Positions 55,649-63,465 of a stretch of 64,000 nt of DNA are shown piece after piece. The stretch is from Haloechinothrix sp033042135. Its GTDB lineage: Bacteria > Actinomycetota > Actinomycetes > Mycobacteriales > Pseudonocardiaceae. The notes beneath the pieces are model-generated. The model saw only the letters and a list, made by a program, of their open reading frames with translations. It did no database searches and was not told the origin of the DNA. Location of the stretch: assembly GCF_033042135.1 (NCBI RefSeq), contig NZ_WBXM01000001.1, positions 248,001 to 312,000 on the forward strand. Direction: 5' to 3'. The first letter of the stretch is position 1. Each line of letters starts with the position of its first letter. The position numbers and the translations under genes were made by a program.

Positions 55649-56286
55649 TGTTGCGAGATCGGCCTTATATTCGCCGCTATGTTACCGTTCCACCAGAGCT
55701 TGTTCGACAAGTGCGAGTCCGGTCGACTTCCTTTGGCTGCATAGCGCTCGTTCTCGTCCTTGCTACCAGCCCTTTAGTCGTTTGGGTGCCGGTCAACGCT
55801 CTTCCGAGCCATCCCATGAGAATCATGGCCAGCGTATTTTCCATTGTTCTCATATTTTTCATGTATGCGCTATCCGCGACGTTTCTTGGTGCGCGTTCGT
55901 GTGTATCCACAGGGTACTTGAGTATTGCAGATGTACGCTGGACCAAGGTAATGTCGCGCATTTTTTTGAGTCAGGTAGTTGTCTTTTTCTTCCTTCTCGT
56001 CATTTTGTTTGCGGCACTGGCGAGTCCGTCGCCGAGTAGTCCGGATCGGCCGGAGATCTCCGGTGTTGCAGGGCTATACTCTGTCTTGCTGCTTGTTGTT
56101 GTGGGCACTCTGATCGCAGCATTCGGGGCGCTTCGCAGCTGGCTGTGGCGCTCGAACTACTTCATTTACGGAAGTGAATTCGAGATGGCGGTAGACAAGG
56201 CCGGCGGCGAGCGCTACTTGATCCTAATCGCGTTGCTCGCCGGGCTGGTATTGGTGATGTTGATCGGAGCAGCCCTTATCATATAG
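55648..56286 (+). CDS. Four-helix membrane protein of ESX-like mini-locus
   Basis: 212 residues from GTG 55648, with GGAG nine bases upstream; TTG 55633 is an alternative. A basic N-terminus (RDRPYIRRYVTVPPELVRQVRVRS) precedes four or five membrane segments (FGCIALVLVLATSPLVVWV, IMASVFSIVLIFFMYALSATF, SQVVVFFFLLVILFAALA, SVLLLVVVGTLIAAFGAL and the last ILIALLAGLVLVMLIGAALII). No family was recognised. Coupled to the WXG-type gene, so it may be an immunity or anchoring partner; this is inference. Confidence 0.7.
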   Translation: MLRDRPYIRRYVTVPPELVRQVRVRSTSFGCIALVLVLATSPLVVWVPVNALPSHPMRIMASVFSIVLIFFMYALSATFLGARSCVSTGYLSIADVRWTKVMSRIFLSQVVVFFFLLVILFAALASPSPSSPDRPEISGVAGLYSVLLLVVVGTLIAAFGALRSWLWRSNYFIYGSEFEMAVDKAGGERYLILIALLAGLVLVMLIGAALII

Positions 56287-56358
56287 CTGACCGCCGTCGA
56301 GGGTGGTTTTGCAGTCGATTGATCCTGGTGAAAGCCGAGCGCGAGCAGGGTCATGTCA

Positions 56359-56413
56359 CGGACCCAACGTGACGTCCGTTCCATCTACGGCACCCGATGT
56401 CACGTTCGGCCGC
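56359..56413. repeat. Intergenic inverted repeat, family B copy 4
   Basis: Starts CGGACCCAACGTGACGTCC and ends TGTCACGTTCGGCCG. It aligns with the copy at 24603-24657 with several changes in the outer arms. It ends 23 bases before the pyrE start and lies after the 3' end of the low-G+C locus. Confidence 0.8.
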
Positions 56414-56435
56414 ACCCCCTGAGAAGCTACGGGCC

Positions 56436-57011
56436 GTGGACGACGCTGCTGAGATCCCGGCTGTGGATGGTGCCGCGAAAGCCGAGCTGGCGCGGTTGAT
56501 CGACGAGCTCGCGGTGGTGCACGGCACCGTGACGCTGTCCTCGGGGCAACAGGCGAGCTACTACGTGGACATGCGGCGCGCGACGTTGCACCACGCCGCC
56601 GCGCCGCTGATCGGCAGGTTGATGCGGCAGCTTACCGCCGACTGGTCGTACGTCGCGGCAGGCGGGCTCACGCTCGGCGCCGATCCGGTGGCCTGCGCGA
56701 TGATGCACTCGGCGGCAGCCGAAGGGATCGTGCTGGACGCGTTCGTGGTGCGCAAGTCCGAGAAGCAGCACGGCCTACAACGCCGTATCGAAGGCATCGA
56801 GGTTTCCGGCCAGCGGGTGCTGGCCGTGGAGGACACCTCCACCACCGGCGGGAGTGTGCTCACGGCCGTGGACGCGCTCACCGAGGCGGGTGCCACGGTC
56901 GTGGGCGTGGCCACCGTGGTGGACCGCGACACCGGCGCCCGGGAGGCCGTGCAGCAGCGCGGCATCGAGTACCGCAGCCTGCTCGGCCGTGACGACCTGG
57001 GACTTGCCTGA
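56436..57011 (+). CDS. pyrE: Orotate phosphoribosyltransferase
   Basis: 191 residues. Makes orotidine 5'-phosphate from orotate and PRPP. KAELARLIDELAVVHGTVTLSSGQQASYYVDMRRATLHHAA fits the N-terminal hood. The PRPP-binding loop is VLAVEDTSTTGGSVLTAV near 130. RKSEKQHGLQRRIEG carries the flexible-loop lysines. GTG 56436 is chosen; the open frame begins at 56397 inside repeat B. Corresponds to Rv0382c. Followed by DUF2784 and a SpoU methyltransferase, as in M. tuberculosis. Confidence 0.95.
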   Translation: MDDAAEIPAVDGAAKAELARLIDELAVVHGTVTLSSGQQASYYVDMRRATLHHAAAPLIGRLMRQLTADWSYVAAGGLTLGADPVACAMMHSAAAEGIVLDAFVVRKSEKQHGLQRRIEGIEVSGQRVLAVEDTSTTGGSVLTAVDALTEAGATVVGVATVVDRDTGAREAVQQRGIEYRSLLGRDDLGLA

Positions 57012-57077
57012 CCTGCATGGTGTCCGCTTTGTTCGGTATCCTGGAGGCTACCGAGGGGGCCGACTCGGGAGCCGATT

Positions 57078-57473
57078 ATGCAGAGCGTGTACTCGGCGTT
57101 GGCGACGATCACCGCGGGGGTGCACTTCCTCGCGTTGCTGTACATCGGGCTGGGCGGGTTCCTGGCTTGGCGGTGGCCGTGGGCGATCTTCCCCCATATC
57201 CCGTTCGCGCTGTGGGGCTTCGCGGTCATCGCGTTCGACCTGATCTGCCCGCTGACCTGGGTGGAGGACCGGTTCCGCGCGGCGCAAGGCCTCGGTCCGC
57301 TGCCCGGCGGGTTCAACGAGCACTACATCTACGGCACGATCGTCCCGTATTCGCTGCTGCCGGTGGTCGCGATCGGCGCGATCGTCGCCGTGGTGGTCTC
57401 CTATGTCGGCGCGTACCTCCGGTGGAAGGCCCTCCTGCAGGAGCGTGACCGGGTACCGAGTGTGGTGGACTGA
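57078..57473 (+). CDS. DUF2784-family membrane protein
   Basis: 131 residues with four membrane segments: ALATITAGVHFLALLYIGLGGFLAW, FPHIPFALWGFAVIAFDLI, YIYGTIVPYSLLPVVAIGAI and VAVVVSYVGAYL. The DUF2784 pattern is CPLTWVEDRFR and FNEHYIYG. Function unknown. ATG 57078. It sits between pyrE and the RNA methyltransferase gene, the position of Rv0381c. Confidence 0.85.
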   Translation: MQSVYSALATITAGVHFLALLYIGLGGFLAWRWPWAIFPHIPFALWGFAVIAFDLICPLTWVEDRFRAAQGLGPLPGGFNEHYIYGTIVPYSLLPVVAIGAIVAVVVSYVGAYLRWKALLQERDRVPSVVD

Positions 57474-57507
57474 ACTCGGCCTGCCGCGGCCCAGTACGGT
57501 ACGTGCT

Positions 57508-58173
57508 GTGGCTGAGCAGGACGATGCACGTGGCGAGCCCGGACCGACCGAGTGGGAGGTGCCGGGCGCGGTCGGTGTCGGCCCGTGGGAAGGTCCCTGG
57601 CCCGAGGACGAACGCTACGACCCCGAGCTGCTGGCGCATGGGGACCGGCGCAACGTGGTGGACGCCTACCGCTACTGGCGTCGCGAGGCGATCGTGGCGG
57701 ACCTGGACCGCACTCGCCACCCGTTCCACGTGGCGATGGAGAACTTCCAGCACGACCACAACATCGGCACCGTGGTGCGCACCGCGAACTCCTTCGCCGC
57801 GGCCGCGGTGCACATCGTCGGCAAGCGGCGCTGGAACCGGCGCGGCGCGATGGTCACCGACCGGTACCAGCACCTGCATCACCACCCGGACGTCGCCTCG
57901 CTCCGTGCCTTCGCCGACGAGCGCGGCCTGGTGATCGTGGCGGTGGACAACACTCCCGGCGCGCACCGCATCGAGACTGTCGAGCTGCCCCGCGAGTGCC
58001 TGTTGCTGTTCGGCCAGGAAGGCCCCGGACTGACCGACGAGGCCAGGCAGGCGGCGATGTTGGTGTCCATCGCGCAGTTTGGGTCCACCCGCTCCATCAA
58101 CGCCGGAGTGGCGGCGGGCATCGTCATGCACACCTGGATCCGTCAACACGCCCAGCTCGACGCCGCCTGGTGA
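57508..58173 (+). CDS. SpoU/TrmH-family RNA 2'-O-methyltransferase
   Basis: 221 residues from GTG 57508. Motif 1 is MENFQHDHNIGTVVRTANSF near 82, motif 2 LLLFGQEGPGLTDEAR near 170, motif 3 FGSTRSINAGVAAGIVMHTW near 195. These form the trefoil-knot SAM site of SPOUT enzymes that methylate ribose in tRNA or rRNA. Some 75 residues in front carry no known RNA-binding domain. Matches the position of Rv0380c. The exact RNA target is unknown. Confidence 0.9.
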   Translation: MAEQDDARGEPGPTEWEVPGAVGVGPWEGPWPEDERYDPELLAHGDRRNVVDAYRYWRREAIVADLDRTRHPFHVAMENFQHDHNIGTVVRTANSFAAAAVHIVGKRRWNRRGAMVTDRYQHLHHHPDVASLRAFADERGLVIVAVDNTPGAHRIETVELPRECLLLFGQEGPGLTDEARQAAMLVSIAQFGSTRSINAGVAAGIVMHTWIRQHAQLDAAW

Positions 58174-58182
58174 TCGCGCTGC

Positions 58183-58965
58183 CTACTGCCACCGGAAGAA
58201 CCTGGTCGCGGCTGCCCCGGCGAGCACCGTGATCCCGGCGAGCACGCCGAGGTGCAAGGCGTCGGGCGCCTCACCGATCCAGGTCGCGCTCAGCGCATCC
58301 ACCCCGGCCCCGAAGGGCAGGTACTCCCCGATCGTGGCCAGCCCGTCCGGCAGGTTCTCTCTTGGCCCGAATCCACCGCCAAGCGCGAGGTTGCCGAAGA
58401 ACAGCACCAGCCCGATCGCCAGCGCGGCGTTGGTCGTCGGCGAGATCGCGGCCACCAGCATGCCCACCGCGTACATCGCCGCGCACACCAGGAAGAACAC
58501 CCCGATCGCGCCTGCCAGGTGGTTCGGTGCCGAGACATCGAATGCGAACCCGGCGACCACCACCGCGAGGGCGACGCCGACCAGCGTTTGCGCGAGGCTG
58601 ACGAGCACCTGCGCGACGAGCACCATGATCGGGTGCGCCGGGGTGACCGAGAGGCGGCGCAGCACGCCGGTCTTGCGGTAGGTCGCCAGGAACGAGGGCA
58701 TGTTCACCATGCCGACGATCGCGGTGACCATCACGAGCACCAGCGGGACGACGTAGGCGTCCATCGGGGGAAGCCCACCGAACTCCTCGACACCGGCCCC
58801 GTCCGAACCGAGACCGTGCATGATCATGATCAGCAGCGGCAGCCCGAGTGGGATGATCAGACCGGCCGTGTCTCTCGCGACGAGCTTGCCCTCGGTCCAC
58901 GTCATCCGTGCCCACGCGTTGATGCCCGGCCGGTGGGTCGCGCGCGTTGTTGTCGTCTCGTTCAT
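58183..58965 (-). CDS. ABC-2 type transporter permease
   Basis: 260 residues with six membrane segments. MTWTEGKLVARDTAGLIIPLGLPLLIMIM at the start, then YVVPLVLVMVTAIVGMVNMPSFLATYRKTGVLRRLSVTPAHPI, which holds the cytoplasmic coupling helix, and FFGNLALGGGFGPRENLP. DrrB/YvfS-like. Its start overlaps the stop of the ATPase gene by ATGA. The cargo (drug or lipid-like compound) cannot be told. Confidence 0.9.
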   Translation of the reverse strand: MNETTTTRATHRPGINAWARMTWTEGKLVARDTAGLIIPLGLPLLIMIMHGLGSDGAGVEEFGGLPPMDAYVVPLVLVMVTAIVGMVNMPSFLATYRKTGVLRRLSVTPAHPIMVLVAQVLVSLAQTLVGVALAVVVAGFAFDVSAPNHLAGAIGVFFLVCAAMYAVGMLVAAISPTTNAALAIGLVLFFGNLALGGGFGPRENLPDGLATIGEYLPFGAGVDALSATWIGEAPDALHLGVLAGITVLAGAAATRFFRWQ

Positions 58966-59903
58966 CGACGTTCCTCCTGGTCGGTCTCGGTGTCCTCGGT
59001 GTCGAAGGCGCGGCCGGTGAGCGCGAGGAACGCGTCGTCGAGGCTGGCCTGCTCCATGCGGGTCTCGGTGGCCGTCACGCCGTGCCGGGCAAGCGTGCTA
59101 CTGACCGCGTGCAGCAACTCCCCCTCGCCGCTGACCACGACTTCCCCGCGATCGGTGGTGACCTCGGAGACCTCATCGAGCGCGGTGAGGATGCTCAGGT
59201 CGACGTCGTCCGGGGTGCGGAACCGGACGCGCGTGGGCGTGCCCGCCTTGGCGATCAGTCCGCCCGGCGTGTCGAGCGCGACGACCCGGCCCCTGTCGAG
59301 GATGGCGACCCGATCGCACAGCCGCTCGACCTCGTCCATGAAGTGCGACACCAGCAGCACGGTCACCCCTATCTCGCGGATCTGCTCGATCACCTGCCAC
59401 ACCTCGCGGCGAGCCTGCGGGTCGAGGCCAGTGGTGAGTTCGTCCAGTACCGCGACCCGCGGATTGCCCACCAGGGCCAACGCGATGGACAACCGTTGCA
59501 TCTGCCCACCGGAGAGGTCCTTGAACCGGGTGTCGCGCTTGCCGTCGAGTCCCAGTTCGCGCAGCAGCCGCTCGGGGTCGGCGCCGTCGGAGTAGAACGA
59601 GCGGTACAACGTGACCGCCTCACCGACCCGCAGGTCATCCGGCAACATGCCGCGCTGCAACTGGACGCCCACCAGCTGGCGAAGCCGGGCGCGGTCACGG
59701 GACGGATCGAGATCCAGCACCCGGATCCGCCCCTCGTCCGGGCGACGCACTCCCTCGATGCATTCCACAGTGGTGGTCTTTCCGGCCCCGTTGGGGCCGA
59801 GCATCCCGAAGATCTCGCCGTCCTGTACAGCGAAACTCACCCCGTCGACGGCCACGGTGTCGCCGTAGCGCTTACGGAGCCCCTCGACCTCGATGACTGG
59901 CAT
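58962..59903 (-). CDS. ABC transporter ATP-binding protein
   Basis: 313 residues. Walker A GPNGAGKTTT near 37, Q-loop LVGVQLQRGMLP, signature LSGGQMQRLSIAL near 133, Walker B VAVLDELTTGLD near 153, switch His in LLVSHFMDE. The C-terminal 80 residues (VRFRTPDDVDLSILTALDEVSEV) are the accessory domain of DrrA-like exporters. First gene of a pair with the permease; divergent from the histidine kinase gene at 60080, a common arrangement for TCS-controlled exporters. Confidence 0.93.
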   Translation of the reverse strand: MPVIEVEGLRKRYGDTVAVDGVSFAVQDGEIFGMLGPNGAGKTTTVECIEGVRRPDEGRIRVLDLDPSRDRARLRQLVGVQLQRGMLPDDLRVGEAVTLYRSFYSDGADPERLLRELGLDGKRDTRFKDLSGGQMQRLSIALALVGNPRVAVLDELTTGLDPQARREVWQVIEQIREIGVTVLLVSHFMDEVERLCDRVAILDRGRVVALDTPGGLIAKAGTPTRVRFRTPDDVDLSILTALDEVSEVTTDRGEVVVSGEGELLHAVSSTLARHGVTATETRMEQASLDDAFLALTGRAFDTEDTETDQEERR

Positions 59904-60079
59904 GATCGTCCTTTCGTCGGGCGCTGGTCGGTCCGGTGCGAGCCGACACGCGCGAGCTCCCCTCCTGCGCTGACGACGGTACGGCTGGACAAGGCCCCAG
60001 TCCTGTGCCGATGGTCATGACCTTGACCCATGACTTCTGGCACGGGGCCCGGGCAGGCGACGGCGCGTAACCTGCTGGC

Positions 60080-61192
60080 ATGAGCGATAGGCGAGGCGAG
60101 TACTGGGCGCTCGGCAGCATGCTGGCGGTGTGGGTGTTGATCGGCACCCCGATGCTGCTGACCGCTGGTGACCTCGTCGCGGGTCCGGTGTGGTTGTGGT
60201 GGGCCTGCTACCTCGGCTACCTCGCCGGGTACGCGTCGATCATCCTGACCATGGAGCAGCGCCCGGGGACCGCACGGCTGGGACTGGCCGTGGTGGTCGT
60301 GTGCGGTGCGGGGGTGGTGCTGCTCGCGCCCCGTTCGGTCTGGACCCAGATCCTGCTGGTCTTCACCACCGCGGTCGCGGCATACCTGCTGTCGCGGCGG
60401 GCGGTCATCGCGCTGTTGCTGGCCAACACCGCGCTGGTCGCGCTGGTCGTGTACCTGATCGGCGCCCCGGCGATGGAGGTGATCGTCAGCGCGTTCATCT
60501 ACGCGGCGTTGCAGTCCTGCACGGTGTGGGCGGTGTGGCTCCAGCTGCGGGAATCGGAGGCGCGCGAGCGGCTCAGCGTCGTCAACACCGAACTGCGCGC
60601 GGCGACCGCGCTGCTGGCCGAGTCCAGCCGGGCGAGCGAGCGGACGCGCATCGCCCGCGACCTGCACGACGCCCTCGGCCACCAGCTCACCGCGTTGAAC
60701 CTGGAGCTGGAGGTGGCCGCACACCGCAGTCAGCCACCAGCGAGCGAGCACGTCGAGCGGGCCAGAGGACTGGCCAAGGACCTGCTCGCCGAGGTCCGCG
60801 CCGCGGTCGGCGAGCTGCGCGCGCATTCGCCCCGGTTGCGGGACGCCTTGCGGGAGATGGTCGCCGACCTTCCCCACCCGAGGGTGCATCTCGACGTGGA
60901 CGACTCGCTGGAGCTGTCCGCGGAACAGTCATCGGCACTGATCCGGTGCGCGCAGGAGGTCATCACGAACACGATCCGGCATTCCGATGCGGACAACTTG
61001 TGGATCACGGTGGGGTCCGGCGAGTCAGGGAAGGTCGCCCTCACGGCGCGCGACGACGGTCGTGGCACGCCACTGCTGCGGCTCGGCAACGGGCTCACCG
61101 GCCTGCGCGAGAGGGTGGAGCAGCTGGGTGGCGCGGTCACGTTCGAGTCCCGCGCCGGTTTCCGGGTGAACGCGGAGGTGCCCGTGCCATGA
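60080..61192 (+). CDS. Sensor histidine kinase (HisKA_3 type)
   Basis: 370 residues. Six hydrophobic segments in the first 155 residues (7TMR-like sensor with short loops), then the dimerisation helix with the acceptor His in RTRIARDLHDALGHQLTALNLE at about 195. The ATPase has EVITNTIRHSDA and DDGRGTPLLRLGNGLTGLRER. ATG 60080. Its 3' end overlaps the regulator gene by four bases. It lies divergent from the ABC exporter and resembles the B. subtilis YvfTU/DesKR class. Confidence 0.92.
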   Translation: MSDRRGEYWALGSMLAVWVLIGTPMLLTAGDLVAGPVWLWWACYLGYLAGYASIILTMEQRPGTARLGLAVVVVCGAGVVLLAPRSVWTQILLVFTTAVAAYLLSRRAVIALLLANTALVALVVYLIGAPAMEVIVSAFIYAALQSCTVWAVWLQLRESEARERLSVVNTELRAATALLAESSRASERTRIARDLHDALGHQLTALNLELEVAAHRSQPPASEHVERARGLAKDLLAEVRAAVGELRAHSPRLRDALREMVADLPHPRVHLDVDDSLELSAEQSSALIRCAQEVITNTIRHSDADNLWITVGSGESGKVALTARDDGRGTPLLRLGNGLTGLRERVEQLGGAVTFESRAGFRVNAEVPVP

Positions 61193-61869
61193 TCCGTGTG
61201 TGCGTTGTGGACGATCAGACCCTGGTGCGGCAGGGCATCCGCAGCTTGCTGGAGCTCGCGCCCGACGTGGCTGTGGCGGCCGAGGCGGGCGACGGGGACG
61301 AGGCGTTGGAGGTGATCGCGCGGGAGCAGCCCGATGTGGTGCTGTTGGACCTGCGGATGCCGGGCCGCGACGGGATTACCACGCTGGCGGAGTTGCGCGA
61401 GCGCGGGATCGCGGTGCCCACGCTGGTGTTGACCACGTTCGACGACGATGAGCTGGTGTTGCGAGCGTTGCGCGGCGGCGCGCGGGGATACCTGCTCAAG
61501 GACGTCACGCTCGAGCAGCTCGTCGGGGCGATCCGGACGCTGGCCACCGGTGGCACGCTTGTCGAACCGACGATGACCGAGCGGCTCGCCCGGTCGGTGA
61601 CAGACCTGCCCGCCCAGGAGGAGTTCGCCGAGCATCCCGCACCGGAGGCGCTGACCGGGCGCGAGCGGGAGATCCTCCGGCTGCTCGCGGCCGGATACGC
61701 CAACCGGGAGATCGCCGCCGCGCTGCACCTGGCCGAGGGCACCGTGAAGAACCACGTGTCCAACCTGCTGCAGAAGCTCGGCGTGCGGGACCGCACCCGC
61801 GCGGTGCTGCGTGCCCTGCACCTGGGTCTGCTGTCGGAGGCGGACCATGTCGCCGTGGAGGGGGAGTGA
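61189..61869 (+). CDS. LuxR/NarL-type response regulator
   Basis: 226 residues from ATG 61189. Receiver domain with CVVDDQTLVRQGI, Asp in VVLLDLRMPG near 54, LTTFDDD and GYLLKDVTLEQL (conserved Lys). HTH near 155-210 (LTGREREILRLLAAGYANREIAAALHLAEGTVKNHVSNLLQKL). The partner of the kinase just upstream, with probable target the divergent ABC exporter. Confidence 0.94.
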   Translation: MIRVCVVDDQTLVRQGIRSLLELAPDVAVAAEAGDGDEALEVIAREQPDVVLLDLRMPGRDGITTLAELRERGIAVPTLVLTTFDDDELVLRALRGGARGYLLKDVTLEQLVGAIRTLATGGTLVEPTMTERLARSVTDLPAQEEFAEHPAPEALTGREREILRLLAAGYANREIAAALHLAEGTVKNHVSNLLQKLGVRDRTRAVLRALHLGLLSEADHVAVEGE

Positions 61870-61947
61870 ACCGGTGCACGCGCGGTTACCGGTACTCCGC
61901 CTGCTGGACCGCGACTTTCTCGGCGCTGCGCTGACGGCGGCTGGTGA

Positions 61948-62148
61948 TCACCGCCCGTCGCCCCGGGCCAGCTCGGCGTCACGCACGCTCTCGGTGTAGT
62001 TGACCATGTCGTAGAAGTACCGCGTCACCCGGTCCATCGCGGGTGGCCAGTCGGTGATCGGCGCGTCGATCGGGTCCTCGGGTGGCGCGACGGTTACCGT
62101 GACCGTCCATTCCGCGAAGGCCCCGTTGATGGTCAGCGTCTTCTCCAC
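61948..62148 (-). CDS. Small hypothetical protein
   Basis: 66 residues from GTG 62148, with GAAGGGAGATGG upstream, a good ribosome site. Beta-rich N-terminus (TLTINGAFAEWTVTVTVAPPED) and a helical C-terminus (MDRVTRYFYDMVNYTESVRDAEL). No family recognised. Divergent from the XRE regulator gene. Confidence 0.6.
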   Translation of the reverse strand: MEKTLTINGAFAEWTVTVTVAPPEDPIDAPITDWPPAMDRVTRYFYDMVNYTESVRDAELARGDGR

Positions 62149-62271
62149 GGCCCATCTCCCTTCCGTTGTCGGTGTGCCCAGCTACGGTCGCCGTGCTCCG
62201 CTCGTGCAAGCAACTGTCCGATCGGGTGAGGGGACTTCCTTGCCGCCGTGACAACCACGGAGGGTGTGCGC

Positions 62272-63120
62272 ATGTCTGGAGGGAAGCGTTCGTCGATCCG
62301 GCAGCGGCGGGTGTCGGCCGAGCTCCGCAGGATGCGGGAGGAACAGGGGTTGACCTGCCAGGACGTGGCCGACGCGCTGGGTTGCTCGATCAGTAAGATC
62401 AGCCGCATGGAGACCGGGATCCGCGGGCTCCATGTGGACGATGTCGCCGCCGTGCTGGGGGTGCTGCATGTTCCAACCAAGCAGCGGGAGGAGCTGCTGA
62501 CCCTGGTGCGCAACGGCGCGCAGCGCAACCTGGTCCACATCGGTGGCAAACTCCCCGACCCGCTGAAGGACCTGATCCGCGCGGAGAACGAGGCGGTGGC
62601 GCTGTACAACTACGAGTCGCTGCTGATCCCGGGGTTGTTGCAGACCGGGGACTACGCCCGCACGGTGATCCGCACCGGCAACCCCATGTTGTCCGAGGAC
62701 GAGGTGGACGCGATGGTGACTGCGCGGATGTCCCGGCAGGCCGTGCTGTCCAAGTACCGGGGACCGACGCTGAGCGTGATCGTGGACGAGATGGTGCTGC
62801 GCCGCCCGGTCGGCGGGGCCGGGGTGATGTACGGGCAGCTCCAGCACCTGCTCGGCATGGTGCAGCGGCCGAAGGTCGAGCTCCGGGTGGTGCCGTTCGC
62901 CACCGAACAGCATCCCGGACTGGATGGATCGCTGACGATGCTCGACTTCGACGACCAACCGACCCTGGTGTCCTTCGACGCGCGGTCGATCAGCGGGCTG
63001 CTGGAGGAGGAACCGGTCATCCAGCGCGCTAGGCTGACGTGGCGAGGGCTACGGGCCGTGGCGCTGCCGCCGGAGGAGTCGGCCCGGCTCGTTGCCGAGC
63101 TCGCAGGCGAGTTGACCTAG
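62272..63120 (+). CDS. XRE-family regulator with DUF5753 domain
   Basis: 282 residues from ATG 62272, with GGAGGG seven bases upstream. The Cro/C1 HTH is at about 14-70: ELRRMREEQGLTCQDVADALGCSISKISRMETG. The DUF5753 domain follows: LKDLIRAENEAVALYNYESLLIPGLLQTGDYARTVI and LRVVPFATEQHPGLDGSLTMLDF. Such regulators occur in hundreds of copies in actinomycetes, usually with a DUF397 gene directly downstream, as here (15 bases). They control development or antibiotic production in the BldB/WhiJ-type systems of Streptomyces. Confidence 0.92.
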   Translation: MSGGKRSSIRQRRVSAELRRMREEQGLTCQDVADALGCSISKISRMETGIRGLHVDDVAAVLGVLHVPTKQREELLTLVRNGAQRNLVHIGGKLPDPLKDLIRAENEAVALYNYESLLIPGLLQTGDYARTVIRTGNPMLSEDEVDAMVTARMSRQAVLSKYRGPTLSVIVDEMVLRRPVGGAGVMYGQLQHLLGMVQRPKVELRVVPFATEQHPGLDGSLTMLDFDDQPTLVSFDARSISGLLEEEPVIQRARLTWRGLRAVALPPEESARLVAELAGELT

Positions 63121-63135
63121 TGCGAGGAGCCGACC

Positions 63136-63384
63136 ATGAACGCCCCGGATCTTTCCCGCGCCAGCTGGCGCACCAGCAGCTACAGCGGTGCCGACCACAA
63201 CTGTGTCGAGGTCGCCTTCGGGTGGCGCACCAGCAGCCACAGCGATGGCGACGGCAACTGCGTCGAGGTCGCGGTGACCGAGCGGGTCACGGCGGTGCGC
63301 GACTCCAAGGCGCCCGACAGCGGAATCCTGACCCTCGACGCCACCGCCTGGCGCGCCTTCTGCGCGGCTCACCGGCGGGAGTGA
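63136..63384 (+). CDS. DUF397 protein with duplicated N-terminal unit
   Basis: 82 residues. DUF397 proteins are small partners of XRE/DUF5753 regulators and may act as anti-regulators or toxin-like parts. The usual motif W-R-T/K-S-S-x-S with NCVEVA occurs twice: WRTSSYSGADHNCVEVAF and, right after it, WRTSSHSDGDGNCVEVAV. Most members have it only once. The rest (VAVRDSK type: VTAVRDSKAPDSGILTL, WRAFCAAHR) is normal. Probably co-transcribed with the regulator. Confidence 0.92.
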   Translation: MNAPDLSRASWRTSSYSGADHNCVEVAFGWRTSSHSDGDGNCVEVAVTERVTAVRDSKAPDSGILTLDATAWRAFCAAHRRE

Positions 63385-63465
63385 CGCCACCGGAGCACCA
63401 TGGCACCAGCTGAACCGGTACGCCCCAGGTAGGTACGGCTCGCGCGGCTGCGGGGGCCGTCCCGC

